Source: an uncultured Collinsella sp. (GTDB taxonomy: Bacteria > Actinomycetota > Coriobacteriia > Coriobacteriales > Coriobacteriaceae). From it: 64,000 nucleotides of DNA. Below, piece by piece: positions 52,202-60,100 of this stretch. The notes under the pieces are model-generated. The model did no database searches, was not told where the DNA came from, and was given only the letters and a program-made list of their open reading frames with translations. Both the position numbers and the translations under genes were made by a program. The stretch covers positions 29,311 to 93,310 of the forward strand of contig CATYLC010000006.1 of the NCBI GenBank assembly GCA_958408685.1, read 5' to 3'. Every line of letters starts with the position of its first letter. The first letter of the stretch is position 1.

Positions 52202-52336
52202 ATGGTTAGAGCCGACGACAAGTGCGGTAGCATTATGCCGGGGCGCGACGCCGACGCTGTCGTGTTCAATCCCGACCTTACCCTGGTCGAGACGTATGTG
52301 GGTGGCTACAGCGTCGGCAATGCGTTTGCCGAGTAG
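52202..52336 (+). pseudogene. Truncated copy of the nagA 3' end
   Basis: A 44-codon fragment beginning at an ATG. From residue 7, KCGSIMPGRDAD, VVF, LTLVETYVGG and SVGNAF match the C-terminus of NagA (48302-49471), 32 of 38 aligned residues by my count, and both end at the natural stop. Nothing of the first 350 residues is present. It lies between the LacC-type kinase and YhcH genes. A second nagA was probably here once or recombination left a tail. Confidence 0.85.
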
Positions 52337-52368
52337 TTGCCAAAGAAACGATCCGAGAGGGGATTTAG

Positions 52369-52842
52369 ATGATTTACGGTGCATTGGGCGATATCGAGGA
52401 GTACCGCGGAATGCTCAAGGGCCTCGACGTGTTGATCGACTGGCTCGAGGAGAACGACCCGGCGCAGCTCGAGGTCGGAAGCCATCCGATTCTGGGCGAT
52501 AAGGTCTTTGCGAACGTCATGGCTCCCACGACGCGTCCCGAGGCCGAGGCTCACTACGAGACGCATCAGCGCTATCACGACCTGCAGATCGACGTCGAGG
52601 GTCGCGAGGCCTTTAAGGTTGCCACGGGCAGCCTGACGCTGGTTCAGGATTTTGACGAGAAGGACGACTACGATCTGGTCGATTCCGACGCCTCGATCGC
52701 CGGCGATCTTGCTGACGACAAGTTTGCGCTGTTTGTTGCCGGCGAGCCTCACATGCCCACGCTCGAGTTCCCGGGCGATGGCGTGCAGCCGGTCAAGAAG
52801 ATCTGCTTTAAGCTGCTTGCAGACGCTTACTGGGAGGAGTAA
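52369..52842 (+). CDS. YhcH/YjgK/YiaL-family protein
   Basis: A 157-residue protein of the cupin-like DUF386 family, with MIYGALGDIEEY at the start, YETHQRYHDLQIDVEGRE as the metal-binding region and FPGDGVQPVKKICFKL near the end. Family members accompany amino-sugar or sialic-acid genes and may act as anomerases or sugar-binding enzymes. It follows the nagA fragment by 32 bases and closes the amino-sugar run. ATG 52369 has GAGAGGGGAT upstream. Confidence 0.88.
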   Translation: MIYGALGDIEEYRGMLKGLDVLIDWLEENDPAQLEVGSHPILGDKVFANVMAPTTRPEAEAHYETHQRYHDLQIDVEGREAFKVATGSLTLVQDFDEKDDYDLVDSDASIAGDLADDKFALFVAGEPHMPTLEFPGDGVQPVKKICFKLLADAYWEE

Positions 52843-52901
52843 CGAGCCGCTCGGCTGAGCTGTTCGTTTTGCGAGCGTTATCCCTTGGAGGAACGCGCTT
52901 G

Positions 52902-52957
52902 GGCCCCGCTGATCGCGGTTCCTTTGGGGATTGCGGTTGGCGGGGCTTTCTGTTTTT
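52902..52957 (+). terminator. Terminator of the amino-sugar run
   Basis: GCCCCGC (52903-52909) and GCGGGGC (52940-52946) with a structured loop, followed by TTTCTGTTTTT. Confidence 0.75.
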
Positions 52958-53019
52958 GAGTAGGGGAGTTGACGCCGTTACGATACGTGGATTGGCGTGC
53001 ACGCACTCAAAATCGGCAA

Positions 53020-53043
53020 CAAAAAAGCCGCCCGAAGGCGGCT
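53020..53043 (-). terminator. Terminator of tRNA-Thr
   Basis: On the minus strand AGCCGCC-TTCG-GGCGGCT is followed by TTTTTTG, 12 bases after the tRNA 3' end. Confidence 0.9.
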
Positions 53044-53054
53044 ATCTTGTGCAA

Positions 53055-53130
53055 TGGAGCCAGCGACCGGGCTCGAACCGGTGACCCCCGCTTTACGAGA
53101 GCGGTGCTCTACCAACTGAGCTACGCTGGC
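53055..53130 (-). tRNA. tRNA-Thr(CGT)
   Basis: On the minus strand the 76-base gene begins GCCAGCG and ends CGCTGGC-TCCA, so the CCA end is encoded. The D loop has AGCTCAGTTGGTAGAGC, the anticodon stem is CCGCT/AGCGG around CTCGTAA with anticodon CGT (codon ACG), and the T arm has GGTTCGAGCC. Confidence 0.97.
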
Positions 53131-53238
53131 GGCCATGTGGTGACGCAACTGAGGCGTCAACGGCTGTCTATGATACGGGACATCACAAATCCGCGCAAGT
53201 GTTCTGACGGCTTTTCTCACTTTAAATGCACTAATATT

Positions 53239-53325
53239 GGAGGCGTGATGTCTTGCTCTTACGGGTCTCAAGCAGAATGGGGCAGTGATGGCTCAACCCA
53301 GGATCCTTCTCACGCGTATCGATGA
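53239..53325 (+). CDS. Upstream small reading frame overlapping the lone EIIB gene
   Basis: ATG 53248 has GGAGG four bases upstream and encodes a 25-residue peptide ending at TGA 53323-53325. It overlaps the EIIB start at 53288 in another frame. It has no recognisable family. It may reduce or couple translation of EIIB; it could also be chance. Confidence 0.4.
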   Translation, partial: GGVMSCSYGSQAEWGSDGSTQDPSHAYR

Positions 53326-53770
53326 CCGCTTCATTTACGGGCAAGACGTTGAGCTGTGGAACGAAGCCGTGGGCTCCAACCTTGTCCTAATCGTCAACGA
53401 TGAGATCGCGGCGGATTCGCGCAAGTGGGCGCCTATGAGGGTCGCGGCGCCCGAGGGCGTGTGGACGCGGTTTTTCTCGGTGCAAAGGACCATCGACATC
53501 ATTCATACCGCAACGCCGCGCCAGTTGATTCTGATCATGGCGGCCTCACCCGCCGATGCACTCGCGCTGGTTAAGGGTGGTGTGCCGATTACCAAGATCA
53601 GCATTGGCCATATACAGGCAGGGGAGGGCAAACGCTCTGTAACGCCCGCGGTCGCCATAGACGATGCCGACGTTGCCGCCCTCAAAGAGCTGCAAGAACT
53701 CGGCATAGAGCTAGAAATCCGCTATCTCCCCAGTTCCGCCCCCGATCCCATCGACAATCTGTTCAACTGA
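53288..53770 (+). CDS. Lone mannose-family EIIB paralogue with His17 replaced by Tyr
   Basis: A 160-residue protein similar over its length to the EIIB at 43541. The phosphorylation segment is RIDDRFIYGQDVELW: position 17, the phospho-histidine in active EIIB (RLVHGQ), is Tyr, encoded by TAC at 53336-53338. The rest of the fold is intact (GGVPITKISIGHIQ), with no frameshift. It cannot work as a normal EIIB and may be regulatory. ATG 53288 has only a weak GGGG upstream. Confidence 0.88.
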   Translation: MAQPRILLTRIDDRFIYGQDVELWNEAVGSNLVLIVNDEIAADSRKWAPMRVAAPEGVWTRFFSVQRTIDIIHTATPRQLILIMAASPADALALVKGGVPITKISIGHIQAGEGKRSVTPAVAIDDADVAALKELQELGIELEIRYLPSSAPDPIDNLFN

Positions 53771-53834
53771 TCCCTTGGGGACGGAGGAAAACGGATCATT
53801 TTGCCCTTGCGAGGGACGCGCGCGATGCCGCCTG

Positions 53835-53991
53835 TCAAAAACTATGCCCATTTACTACGTTTGATCGGTTATCGCCGAGCATGTCGAATTTGAGAAAAAC
53901 AAAACCGCAGGTAGACGGCTCGCGCATTTAACAAAAACCGGTGCATGGTCGAGCATCCCGGGCTAAGCGTAGTAAATGGGCATAGTTTTGA
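53835..53991. repeat. Inverted-repeat element with AAACTATGCCCATTTACTACG ends
   Basis: The left end (53835-53859) and the right end (53968-53991) are complements over 24 bases except for one extra A. The interior contains GAGCATGTCGA and TGGTCGAGCAT in near-inverted order and AAAACCGCAGGTAGA, which recurs at about 42526. No coding sequence. Confidence 0.75.
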
Positions 53992-54033
53992 TATGTCACT
54001 CATACAGTCACAGCGAAAAAGAGCCCAAAAGAT

Positions 54034-54068
54034 GAAAAACGCCCGTCGGCGGTGTGCCGGCGGGCGTT
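54034..54068 (-). terminator. Terminator of galM
   Basis: On the minus strand AACGCCCGCCGGC-N5-GCCGACGGGCGTT is followed by TTTCATCTTTT. Confidence 0.85.
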
Positions 54069-54094
54069 GCTGTGCGATATGTCGCGTTGTGGGC

Positions 54095-55147
54095 CTAGTG
54101 CCTCATAAAGTGGTATTCGATCACATTGCTGTATGGGTGACCCGGGCCCACAATGCCCTGCGGGAACAGCGGCTGGTGCGGCGTGTCGGGGTACATCTCT
54201 GCCTCGAGGGCAAAGCCGGCGCCCCAGCTATAGTTGGCATCGTCCTTGGCGTGCTCGTCGCCCAGCCAATTGCCAGTGTAGAGCTGCACGCCCGGGGCGG
54301 TGGTGTAGTAGTCCAGCTCGCGGCCGGTCCACATCTCCTCGACATGCAGGGCGCGACGCAGGTTGCGGCCGTACTGATAGCCATCGATGCACAGGCAGTG
54401 ATCGTAGCCACGTGCCTGCTTAATCTGCGGGTCGTCGGCCTCCATGCCGGGTGCGACGGGGCGCAGCTCGCGGAAGTCAAACGGCGTGCCCTCGACCGGA
54501 GCGATTTCGCCGGTGGGGATGCTCTGCTCGTTAACGGGCAGGTAGTGTGCGGCGTTAGCAACAAAGAAGTGCTCACAGTCCATTCCGGCGTTATGGCCGG
54601 CAAGGTTAAAGTACGTGTGGTTGGTCATGGCCACGTAGGTGGCGCGGTCGCTCTCGCAGCCGTATTCGATACGGAAGCAGCCGGTGCGCGTCACGGTAAA
54701 CACGGCCGTAAAGGTGCGGTTGCCGGGAAGACCCAGCTCACCGTCCTCAAGCGAGGTGGTCATGCGCACGGCATTGTGGACCTCGTCGAGCTCAACGTCC
54801 CACACGCGCTTGTGCAGGCCGTGCTCAAGGTCGCTGTGCAGGTTGTTGACGCCCTCGTTGGCCGGCATATGCCAGTCCGTGCCGGCGATGGTGATCGTGG
54901 CACCCGCAGTGCGGTTGGCCACGGGGCCGATGGTCGCGCCAAAGCAGGCGGGGTTGTCAAAGTAATCCTCGAGCTTATCGAAGCCCAGCACCACATCGCG
55001 CACGTTGCCGGGGATGTCGGGCACGTCGATGCCCAGCACGGTGGCGCCAAAGTCCATAATGCGAACGCAGATCTCGGGCCCGTTGAGGGTGTAACGATGA
55101 ACGGGGGTACCGCACGGCGCGGTGCCGAAAAGCTCGGAAGTGATCAT
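54095..55147 (-). CDS. galM: Aldose 1-epimerase (mutarotase)
   Basis: A 350-residue GalM that interconverts alpha and beta anomers of galactose/glucose. It has FGATVLGIDVPD, the substrate segment GPVANRTAG, NNLHSDLEHGLHK, the catalytic TNHTYFNLAGH (His) and GFALEAEMYPDTPHQP with the catalytic Glu. Start at 55147 gives the conserved beginning; an in-frame Met at 55207 would add 20 residues with no signal. It is divergent from the DeoR-family gene. Confidence 0.94.
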   Translation of the reverse strand: MITSELFGTAPCGTPVHRYTLNGPEICVRIMDFGATVLGIDVPDIPGNVRDVVLGFDKLEDYFDNPACFGATIGPVANRTAGATITIAGTDWHMPANEGVNNLHSDLEHGLHKRVWDVELDEVHNAVRMTTSLEDGELGLPGNRTFTAVFTVTRTGCFRIEYGCESDRATYVAMTNHTYFNLAGHNAGMDCEHFFVANAAHYLPVNEQSIPTGEIAPVEGTPFDFRELRPVAPGMEADDPQIKQARGYDHCLCIDGYQYGRNLRRALHVEEMWTGRELDYYTTAPGVQLYTGNWLGDEHAKDDANYSWGAGFALEAEMYPDTPHQPLFPQGIVGPGHPYSNVIEYHFMRH

Positions 55148-55352
55148 TTGGTTCCTAACATCGAGGTATTTCCGACAAACTGTAGCGCGAACAGGCGAGA
55201 TTATCACTACACCCCACTAAAGCAGGGGGTATTTTTCTCAAAAAAGTGATGATTGAGCTGTACGGGCGTTCATTTTTGACACGCACGGGTCTGATACAAT
55301 TTGTTCGTTACTGTTTGAATGATATGCACGCATAGAACGGCGAGGATTCATC

Positions 55353-56117
55353 GTGATTAAGGCAGAGCGACAGGATAGGGTTCGTCAGCTGCTCGAGGAG
55401 CAGGGCACGGTCTCGGTCAAGGAGATTTCGGATGCACTGGGTGTCTCGGATATGACGATCCGCCGCGATCTCGAGGAGCTTGCGAGCCTGGGCGAGATCG
55501 AGCGCGTGCACGGTGGAGCCCGCAGTGCGCAGGGCCGTCCACATGCTATGTTGCGCCATGAGTATTCGCACAGCGAAAAGCGCACCAAGCATGCCGAGGA
55601 AAAGTTGCAGATCGCGCGCCGCGCCGTGGAGCTCATCGAGGAGGGCTCGACCATCTTTTTGGGTACGGGCACCACGGTTGAGCAGATGGCCTCGATGCTG
55701 CCGGCATTTCGTCTGCGCATCGTGACCAATTCGCTTTCGGTGTTTAACCTGCTCGAGGCGCGCGAGGACTGCGACCTGTGCCTAGTGGGCGGCATGTACC
55801 GTCGCCGTACCGCCGCTTTTGTGGGACCAACGGCCGAGGATACCCTGCGTGCGCTGGGTATCGACGCGGCGTTTATCGGCGCCAACGGCATTCTGGATGG
55901 CGACGTGTCTACGTCTAATATGGATGAGGGTCGTATCCAGCAGCTCGCCTTTAGCAAGGCCGACTCGCGCTATCTGATCGCCGACTCCAGTAAGATCGGC
56001 AAGCGCGACTTCTACACCTTCTGCCGTCTGGACAGCCTGGACGCCGTGGTGTGCGAGCCGGGCATCGCCGCCGAGGATCGCGCCGCCATCGAGGAACACA
56101 CGCAGGTCATCTGCTAA
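55353..56117 (+). CDS. DeoR-family regulator (LacR/FruR/GlpR group)
   Basis: A 254-residue repressor. The N-terminal HTH has KEISDALGVSDMTIRRDLEELASLGEIERVHGG, the DeoR signature. The C-terminal sugar-phosphate sensor has FLGTGTTVEQMASML and FIGANGI. Start is GTG 55353, with CGAGGA upstream. It sits between galM and a lactose-type PTS region, so tagatose- or galactose-type phosphates are likely effectors. Confidence 0.92.
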   Translation: MIKAERQDRVRQLLEEQGTVSVKEISDALGVSDMTIRRDLEELASLGEIERVHGGARSAQGRPHAMLRHEYSHSEKRTKHAEEKLQIARRAVELIEEGSTIFLGTGTTVEQMASMLPAFRLRIVTNSLSVFNLLEAREDCDLCLVGGMYRRRTAAFVGPTAEDTLRALGIDAAFIGANGILDGDVSTSNMDEGRIQQLAFSKADSRYLIADSSKIGKRDFYTFCRLDSLDAVVCEPGIAAEDRAAIEEHTQVIC

Positions 56118-56171
56118 CAAGCGCTGCAGGAGGACTTTTGCCCTTGCCAGCGCGGGGTTACCGCTTCACAA

Positions 56172-56255
56172 TGACGCGCAAAATGACACGTAAATGTAAA
56201 ACGCCATTTTGCGCGTCATTTTACGTGTCAACGTGACGCGATTTGACACGCAAAT
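56172..56255. repeat. Interlocked TGACRCGYAAA palindromes
   Basis: TGACGCGCAAAATG (56172-56185) pairs with CATTTTGCGCGTCA (56205-56218); TGACACGTAAATG (56184-56196) pairs with CATTTTACGTGTCA (56217-56230). The pairs cross in the order A-B-A'-B'. Two more forward copies, TGACGCGATT and TGACACGCAAAT, follow. Confidence 0.8.
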
Positions 56256-56347
56256 AGGAATTCGTGGGCGTTCGGAAGATCGACGGAGTTCGTGAACCTG
56301 CAACTTGGTTGGGTAGCGTACAAAGTCCTCCAGCGGGACCGGATATG

Positions 56348-56404
56348 TTTTCGGTATCGTATCGGTATCAAATGATACCGAAAGTATGTTCGTGATACCG
56401 AAAA
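56348..56404. repeat. Nested TCGGTATC palindromes
   Basis: The outer arms TTTTCGGTATC (56348-56358) and GATACCGAAAA (56394-56404) are exact complements; the inner pair is TCGGTATC (56362-56369) with GATACCGA (56374-56381). In all, the motif occurs four times in 57 bases. Confidence 0.8.
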
Positions 56405-56458
56405 CTGGAAACCATGGTTCATAACTGCTTGGAAAGTTCGGATTTGACTATCTTATTG

Positions 56459-56513
56459 TCTCGATCTGTAACAGTTAGACGGTTAAAAGTGGGCTACGTG
56501 TTACAGATTGAGA
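56459..56513. repeat. TGTTACAGAT palindrome, copy 1
   Basis: The arms TCTCGATCTGTAACA and TGTTACAGATTGAGA pair with one G-U. The interior differs from copies 2 and 3. Confidence 0.7.
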
Positions 56514-56531
56514 TCTTTCTGCTCGAACGTT

Positions 56532-56600
56532 CCGTTTGTCTTGATCTGTAACAGGTAAGGCCGAAATACTCGGCTAGATGTTACAGATCAAGACAAACGG
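56532..56600. repeat. TGTTACAGAT palindrome, copy 2
   Basis: 22-base exact arms, from CCGTTTGTCTTGATC... to ...GATCAAGACAAACGG, around GGTAAGGCCGAAATACTCGGC, with an inner GCCGA/TCGGC pair. Confidence 0.85.
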
Positions 56601-56620
56601 CCTGCACGGGCCCACCAAAA

Positions 56621-56666
56621 ACAAAAAGGCCGCATACGAACCCGTGGAGGGATTCGTATGCGGCCG
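56621..56666 (-). terminator. Terminator of the first LacG-type gene
   Basis: On the minus strand GGCCGCATACGAA-type arms pair over 13 bases and are followed by TTTTTGTTTTT. Confidence 0.88.
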
Positions 56667-56687
56667 ACAGGGGGTATGTGGCTGAAA

Positions 56688-58109
56688 CTAGGCCATGAGC
56701 AGGCCGGTCTCCGCGACGTTCTTGTACCAGTACGCGCTCGCCTTGGGATAGCGCTTCTGGGTCTCAAAGTCGATGTAGAACAGGCCATAGCGCTTGTTAT
56801 AGCCGTTGGTCCAGGAGAACTGATCCTGCAACGACCACACAAAGTAACCGTCGACGTTCACGCCGCCGTCGATTGCCTTGAGGATCCACGCGAGATGCTG
56901 ACGCATGTAGTCGATACGAGGGGCGTCGTCGATAAAGCCATCCTCGAAGTCGTCCTTATAGCCCATGCCGTTCTCGGTGATGTAGATCTTCTTGTAGTTG
57001 GGGTAATCGTTCTTAATGCGGAGCAGCAGGTCGTAGAGGCCCTCGGGATAGATGATCCAGTCCCAATCGGTGGTGGGTACGCCTTCGCGCACGCATGACT
57101 CGCCCACGCCCTTGAGGAACCAGCGCGAGGAGCCCTTGTCGCCGGTGCCATTGTGGTTGATGTCGTTTTCGCCCTCGGCGGCACGCAGGAACTGGCACTT
57201 GTAGGTGTTGACGCCCAGGCAATCGTTGTAGGGGAGCGCGGCGGTCAGCGCGGCGATGTCCTCGTCGCGGACGTCGAGCTCGCCGCCGGCGATATGGGCC
57301 AGCTTGGTCGCAGCCTCCATGGTGTCGGCTGCATAGTGGCCGCGGAAGGTGGCGTCGAGTACCCAGCGGTTGTTGATGACGTCGGCCATGCGAGCTGCCT
57401 CGCAGTCGGCGGCGCTGCTGGGATCGAGGGGATACTTGGGCTCCAGGTTCTGGACAATGCCGATCTCGCCCTCAAAGCCGCCCTCATGGAAGGCGACGAC
57501 AGCCTTGGCGTGGGCCACCATCATGTTGTGCATGAGCTGGAAGGCCTTGTCCAGGCGATACTTCTCGCCGTGCGGCCAGTTGCCGACGATAAAGCTGCCC
57601 TCGGCGGTCGCGGGAATCTCGTTAAAGGTAAACCAGTGCTTGACCTCGGTGAACTCGGCAAAGCAGAACTTGGCGTACTCGACAAAGGCGTCGATCGTCG
57701 TGCGCGTCAGGAAGCCCTCGCCGCCGTTCTGGTAAAAGGCCTCGGGCGTATCGAAGTGATCGAGCGTGACATAGGGGATAACGCCGGCTTTATTGCAGGT
57801 GGCAAAGAGCTCGTGATAGAAGGCAACACCCTCGGGATTAATCTCGCTAGTTCCGTTGGGGAAGATGCGGCTCCAAGCGATGGAGACGCGGATACCGTTG
57901 ATGCCGAAGCGCTGGCACAGGTCGATATCGACCGGGTACTTGTTGTAGAAATCGCTTGCGGGGTCGGGGGAGAAACGGCCCTGAGCAGCCAGGAAATCGT
58001 CCCAGGGCACTTTGCCCTTGCCGTGTGTACGGGTCTCGCCCTCAACCTGGTAAGCAGCGGTGGCGCCGCCAAACACAAAGCCGTCGGGGAACTGCATGGG
58101 GTTGGTCAT
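56688..58109 (-). CDS. lacG: 6-phospho-beta-galactosidase (LacG-like GH1), copy 1
   Basis: A 473-residue GH1 enzyme that is similar along its length to lactococcal LacG. E164 in FTFNEI is the acid/base and E379 in ITENGMG the nucleophile. The 6-phosphate site S432-x6-K439-x-Y441 in FSWTNGYNKRYG is intact. Other LacG-like blocks are FVFGGATAAYQVEGETRTHGKG, SRWFLKGVGE and TDWDWIIYPEG. It follows the EIICB gene with a 75-base gap containing a hairpin. It would split lactose 6-phosphate or a similar beta-galactoside phosphate. Confidence 0.93.
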   Translation of the reverse strand: MTNPMQFPDGFVFGGATAAYQVEGETRTHGKGKVPWDDFLAAQGRFSPDPASDFYNKYPVDIDLCQRFGINGIRVSIAWSRIFPNGTSEINPEGVAFYHELFATCNKAGVIPYVTLDHFDTPEAFYQNGGEGFLTRTTIDAFVEYAKFCFAEFTEVKHWFTFNEIPATAEGSFIVGNWPHGEKYRLDKAFQLMHNMMVAHAKAVVAFHEGGFEGEIGIVQNLEPKYPLDPSSAADCEAARMADVINNRWVLDATFRGHYAADTMEAATKLAHIAGGELDVRDEDIAALTAALPYNDCLGVNTYKCQFLRAAEGENDINHNGTGDKGSSRWFLKGVGESCVREGVPTTDWDWIIYPEGLYDLLLRIKNDYPNYKKIYITENGMGYKDDFEDGFIDDAPRIDYMRQHLAWILKAIDGGVNVDGYFVWSLQDQFSWTNGYNKRYGLFYIDFETQKRYPKASAYWYKNVAETGLLMA

Positions 58110-58143
58110 GAGTCATCCTTTCTGTGGGATACGAATAGGGAGA

Positions 58144-58170
58144 GGTGCCCGAACTGGGGATCCGGGCACC
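58144..58170 (-). other. Intercistronic hairpin between EIICB and LacG genes, copy 1
   Basis: GGTGCCCG / CGGGCACC with a 11-base loop and no T-run; equivalent hairpins lie in the other two PTS-GH1 or EIIC-EIIB gaps. Confidence 0.6.
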
Positions 58171-58184
58171 AACAGAGGGAGGAA

Positions 58185-59972
58185 CTAGTCGAGGTTCTCG
58201 CGGAGCCACTTGATGGCGCCAGCGGGGTCGCGGGTAAGGTCGATATATTCCTTGCCGCGCGGGGCGAGCAGCTTAATGCCCAGACGATCGGTGTCGGCCT
58301 TCATGTCGTTGTAGTAGCTACGAACCTGCGGGGCGAGCACGATGACGTCGTACTGATCCATGATGGCAGTGTGCTGACCATAGGCGCCTGCGGAGGAAGC
58401 GATGTTCTCTCCGGTCTGCGCAGCACCTTCCTTGATGGCGTTGGCGAGCATGGCAGAGGTGCCGGCGCCGGCGCACAGGACGAGGACCTTCAGACCGTCG
58501 ACGTCCTTCTTAGCGGATGCGTCGGCGGCGGGCTCGGGCTGATCGGCGACAGGCTTGCTGTCGGCGGCAGCGGCGGTCGGCTCGACGGAAGCGGTGACAG
58601 CGGCGGTCTGCTCGACAGCGGGCACAGGGGCGTTGGCAGCGATGGTGGCAGCACCATCGGATTCGAGACCCAGCTCGGCGGCGCGCTCGGCCTCCTGGTC
58701 GCAGAGCAGCTTATCGTATGCCTTCAAGAACGGCAGGTAGATGATAGCGTCCAGCAAGATGATGATTGCAACAAACACCAGGGCGATAAGCTGGAAGTTT
58801 GTGGTGATGAAGATGCCGATGGGGGCAGGGGTAGCCCAAGGCACCACGAAGGAGAAGCCGTTCATGCCCACATTGTCGATAAAGAACTTGGCAACGCTTA
58901 CGTTGACGCAGCCGGCGGCAACAAAGGGGATGAGCATGTAGGGGTTAAGGATCATCGGCGCGCCAAAGAGCAGCGGTTCGTTGACGGCGAAGGCAACAGG
59001 AACAATCGAGGCCTTACCGACGGCTTTGAGCTGCTTGGACTTCATAAAGAGAATCAGCAGAAGCGGCACGATGAACGTGGCGCCGGTGCCGCCGAACTCA
59101 CCCACGAGCGACATGTTAAAGGTGAGGGAGTGGGCGGGGTGACCACCGGCCAGCAGAACCTGCAGGTTCTCGGCCTGGTTGGCAAGACGGATGGGGTCGA
59201 TGCCCGGCTGGACGATCGAGGGGCCGTGGACGCCGATGAACCAGAAGAACGCGGTGGCTGCCTGAATAAGGATGAGTCCGGGGTAGGTCTCTGCCGCAGT
59301 GAAGAGCGGGGAGAGCAGCTTGATGAGCAGCTCGGAGAACGGAACGCCCATGAGGTTGCGCACGACGACATCGATGATGCCGCAGATAATGACGGCGCCG
59401 CCAAAGGGGATGATGTCGCGGAAGTTCTGAGCGATGGCGCCCGGGACCTCCTTGGGCAGCTTAATGGTCAGATCGCGCGAGACGCAGAATTTGTAGACCC
59501 ACACGGTGATGAACGCGGCGATATAGGCCGAGAACAGACCGCGCGTGCCCATGCTGGTGCAATCGAAGACCGAAAGCTCGGAGCCATTGAACTTGGTGGT
59601 GAACTGCGTAACGGCGAGCAACAGCATGCTGCACTGGGCGGCCACCATGGTGGAGCCGTCGTTGAGCACCTTGCCGGCGGGCATGCGACGGTTCATGGAA
59701 GCCGTGAAGTTCTTGGCGGTGGTGCCGGCAACCATGATGCCCATGACGCCCATGGTGAAGTTGTACAGCTTGTTGCACCAGTCGATGAGCGGCTGGGGCA
59801 GCGTGATGCCAACTACGCCAGGAAGGGTGGCAATGAGCAGGAAGATCGAAGAGGTGAGGACAATGGGCATGCACCCAAGGAATCCGTCCTTAATGGCCTG
59901 GAGGTAGATGTTCCTCGAGATCTTCTCAAAGAACGGTTGATGCTTTTCGAGCATCTTTACGATGGCGTCCAT
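58185..59972 (-). CDS. lacE: PTS EIICB, lactose/cellobiose family, copy 1
   Basis: A 595-residue LacE-type permease. The EIIC part (about 1-430) has YPGLILIQAATAFFWFIGVHGPSIVQP and the substrate block FAVNEPLLFGAPMILNP. An Ala/Pro/Glu-rich linker of about 60 residues leads to EIIB, whose phospho-cysteine is C500 in VLVLCAGAGTSAML. No lactose-type EIIA lies nearby, so EIIA must come from elsewhere or from the EIIA at 13982. It is preceded by two strong palindromic operators. Confidence 0.93.
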   Translation of the reverse strand: MDAIVKMLEKHQPFFEKISRNIYLQAIKDGFLGCMPIVLTSSIFLLIATLPGVVGITLPQPLIDWCNKLYNFTMGVMGIMVAGTTAKNFTASMNRRMPAGKVLNDGSTMVAAQCSMLLLAVTQFTTKFNGSELSVFDCTSMGTRGLFSAYIAAFITVWVYKFCVSRDLTIKLPKEVPGAIAQNFRDIIPFGGAVIICGIIDVVVRNLMGVPFSELLIKLLSPLFTAAETYPGLILIQAATAFFWFIGVHGPSIVQPGIDPIRLANQAENLQVLLAGGHPAHSLTFNMSLVGEFGGTGATFIVPLLLILFMKSKQLKAVGKASIVPVAFAVNEPLLFGAPMILNPYMLIPFVAAGCVNVSVAKFFIDNVGMNGFSFVVPWATPAPIGIFITTNFQLIALVFVAIIILLDAIIYLPFLKAYDKLLCDQEAERAAELGLESDGAATIAANAPVPAVEQTAAVTASVEPTAAAADSKPVADQPEPAADASAKKDVDGLKVLVLCAGAGTSAMLANAIKEGAAQTGENIASSAGAYGQHTAIMDQYDVIVLAPQVRSYYNDMKADTDRLGIKLLAPRGKEYIDLTRDPAGAIKWLRENLD

Positions 59973-60073
59973 AGAGCTCCTTTGCTACTTGATGCGCGAT
60001 GCATGTGGATGGAACTGGTCGTCGATGGATGGTCAGGACTGCCCGGAAACCTTCCTGCTTAAGGAAGGCATTG

Positions 60074-60097
60074 CGAAATGACAACGTTGTCATTTCG
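60074..60097. promoter_or_regulatory. LacI-type operator O1
   Basis: CGAAATGACAAC followed by its exact complement GTTGTCATTTCG makes a perfect 24-base palindrome with a central CG, 102 bases upstream of the EIICB start. Confidence 0.75.
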
Positions 60098-60100
60098 TTA

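Larger units (their letters stand above)
53771..54094. other. Intergenic region with an inverted-repeat element and the galM terminator
   Basis: This 324-base gap has no gene. It begins TTGGGGACGGAGG (a GGGAC-core motif), contains the element at 53835-53991 and ends with the terminator of galM. Confidence 0.6.
56118..56687. other. Repeat-rich intergenic region
   Basis: This 570-base gap has no gene. In order it contains interlocked TGACRCGYAAA palindromes (56172-56255), nested TCGGTATC palindromes (56348-56404), two TGTTACAGAT palindromes (56459-56513 and 56532-56600) and the terminator of the minus-strand GH1 gene. Confidence 0.75.

Noticed and set aside
53055..53770. Integrated element at tRNA-Thr
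   Set aside because: No integrase, no second copy of the tRNA 3' end and no phage-like genes; only a lone EIIB gene follows.
56118..56687. CRISPR array or small RNA gene cluster after the DeoR-family gene
   Set aside because: Repeat units differ among themselves and are spaced irregularly; no cas genes are present. They are better described as separate palindromes.
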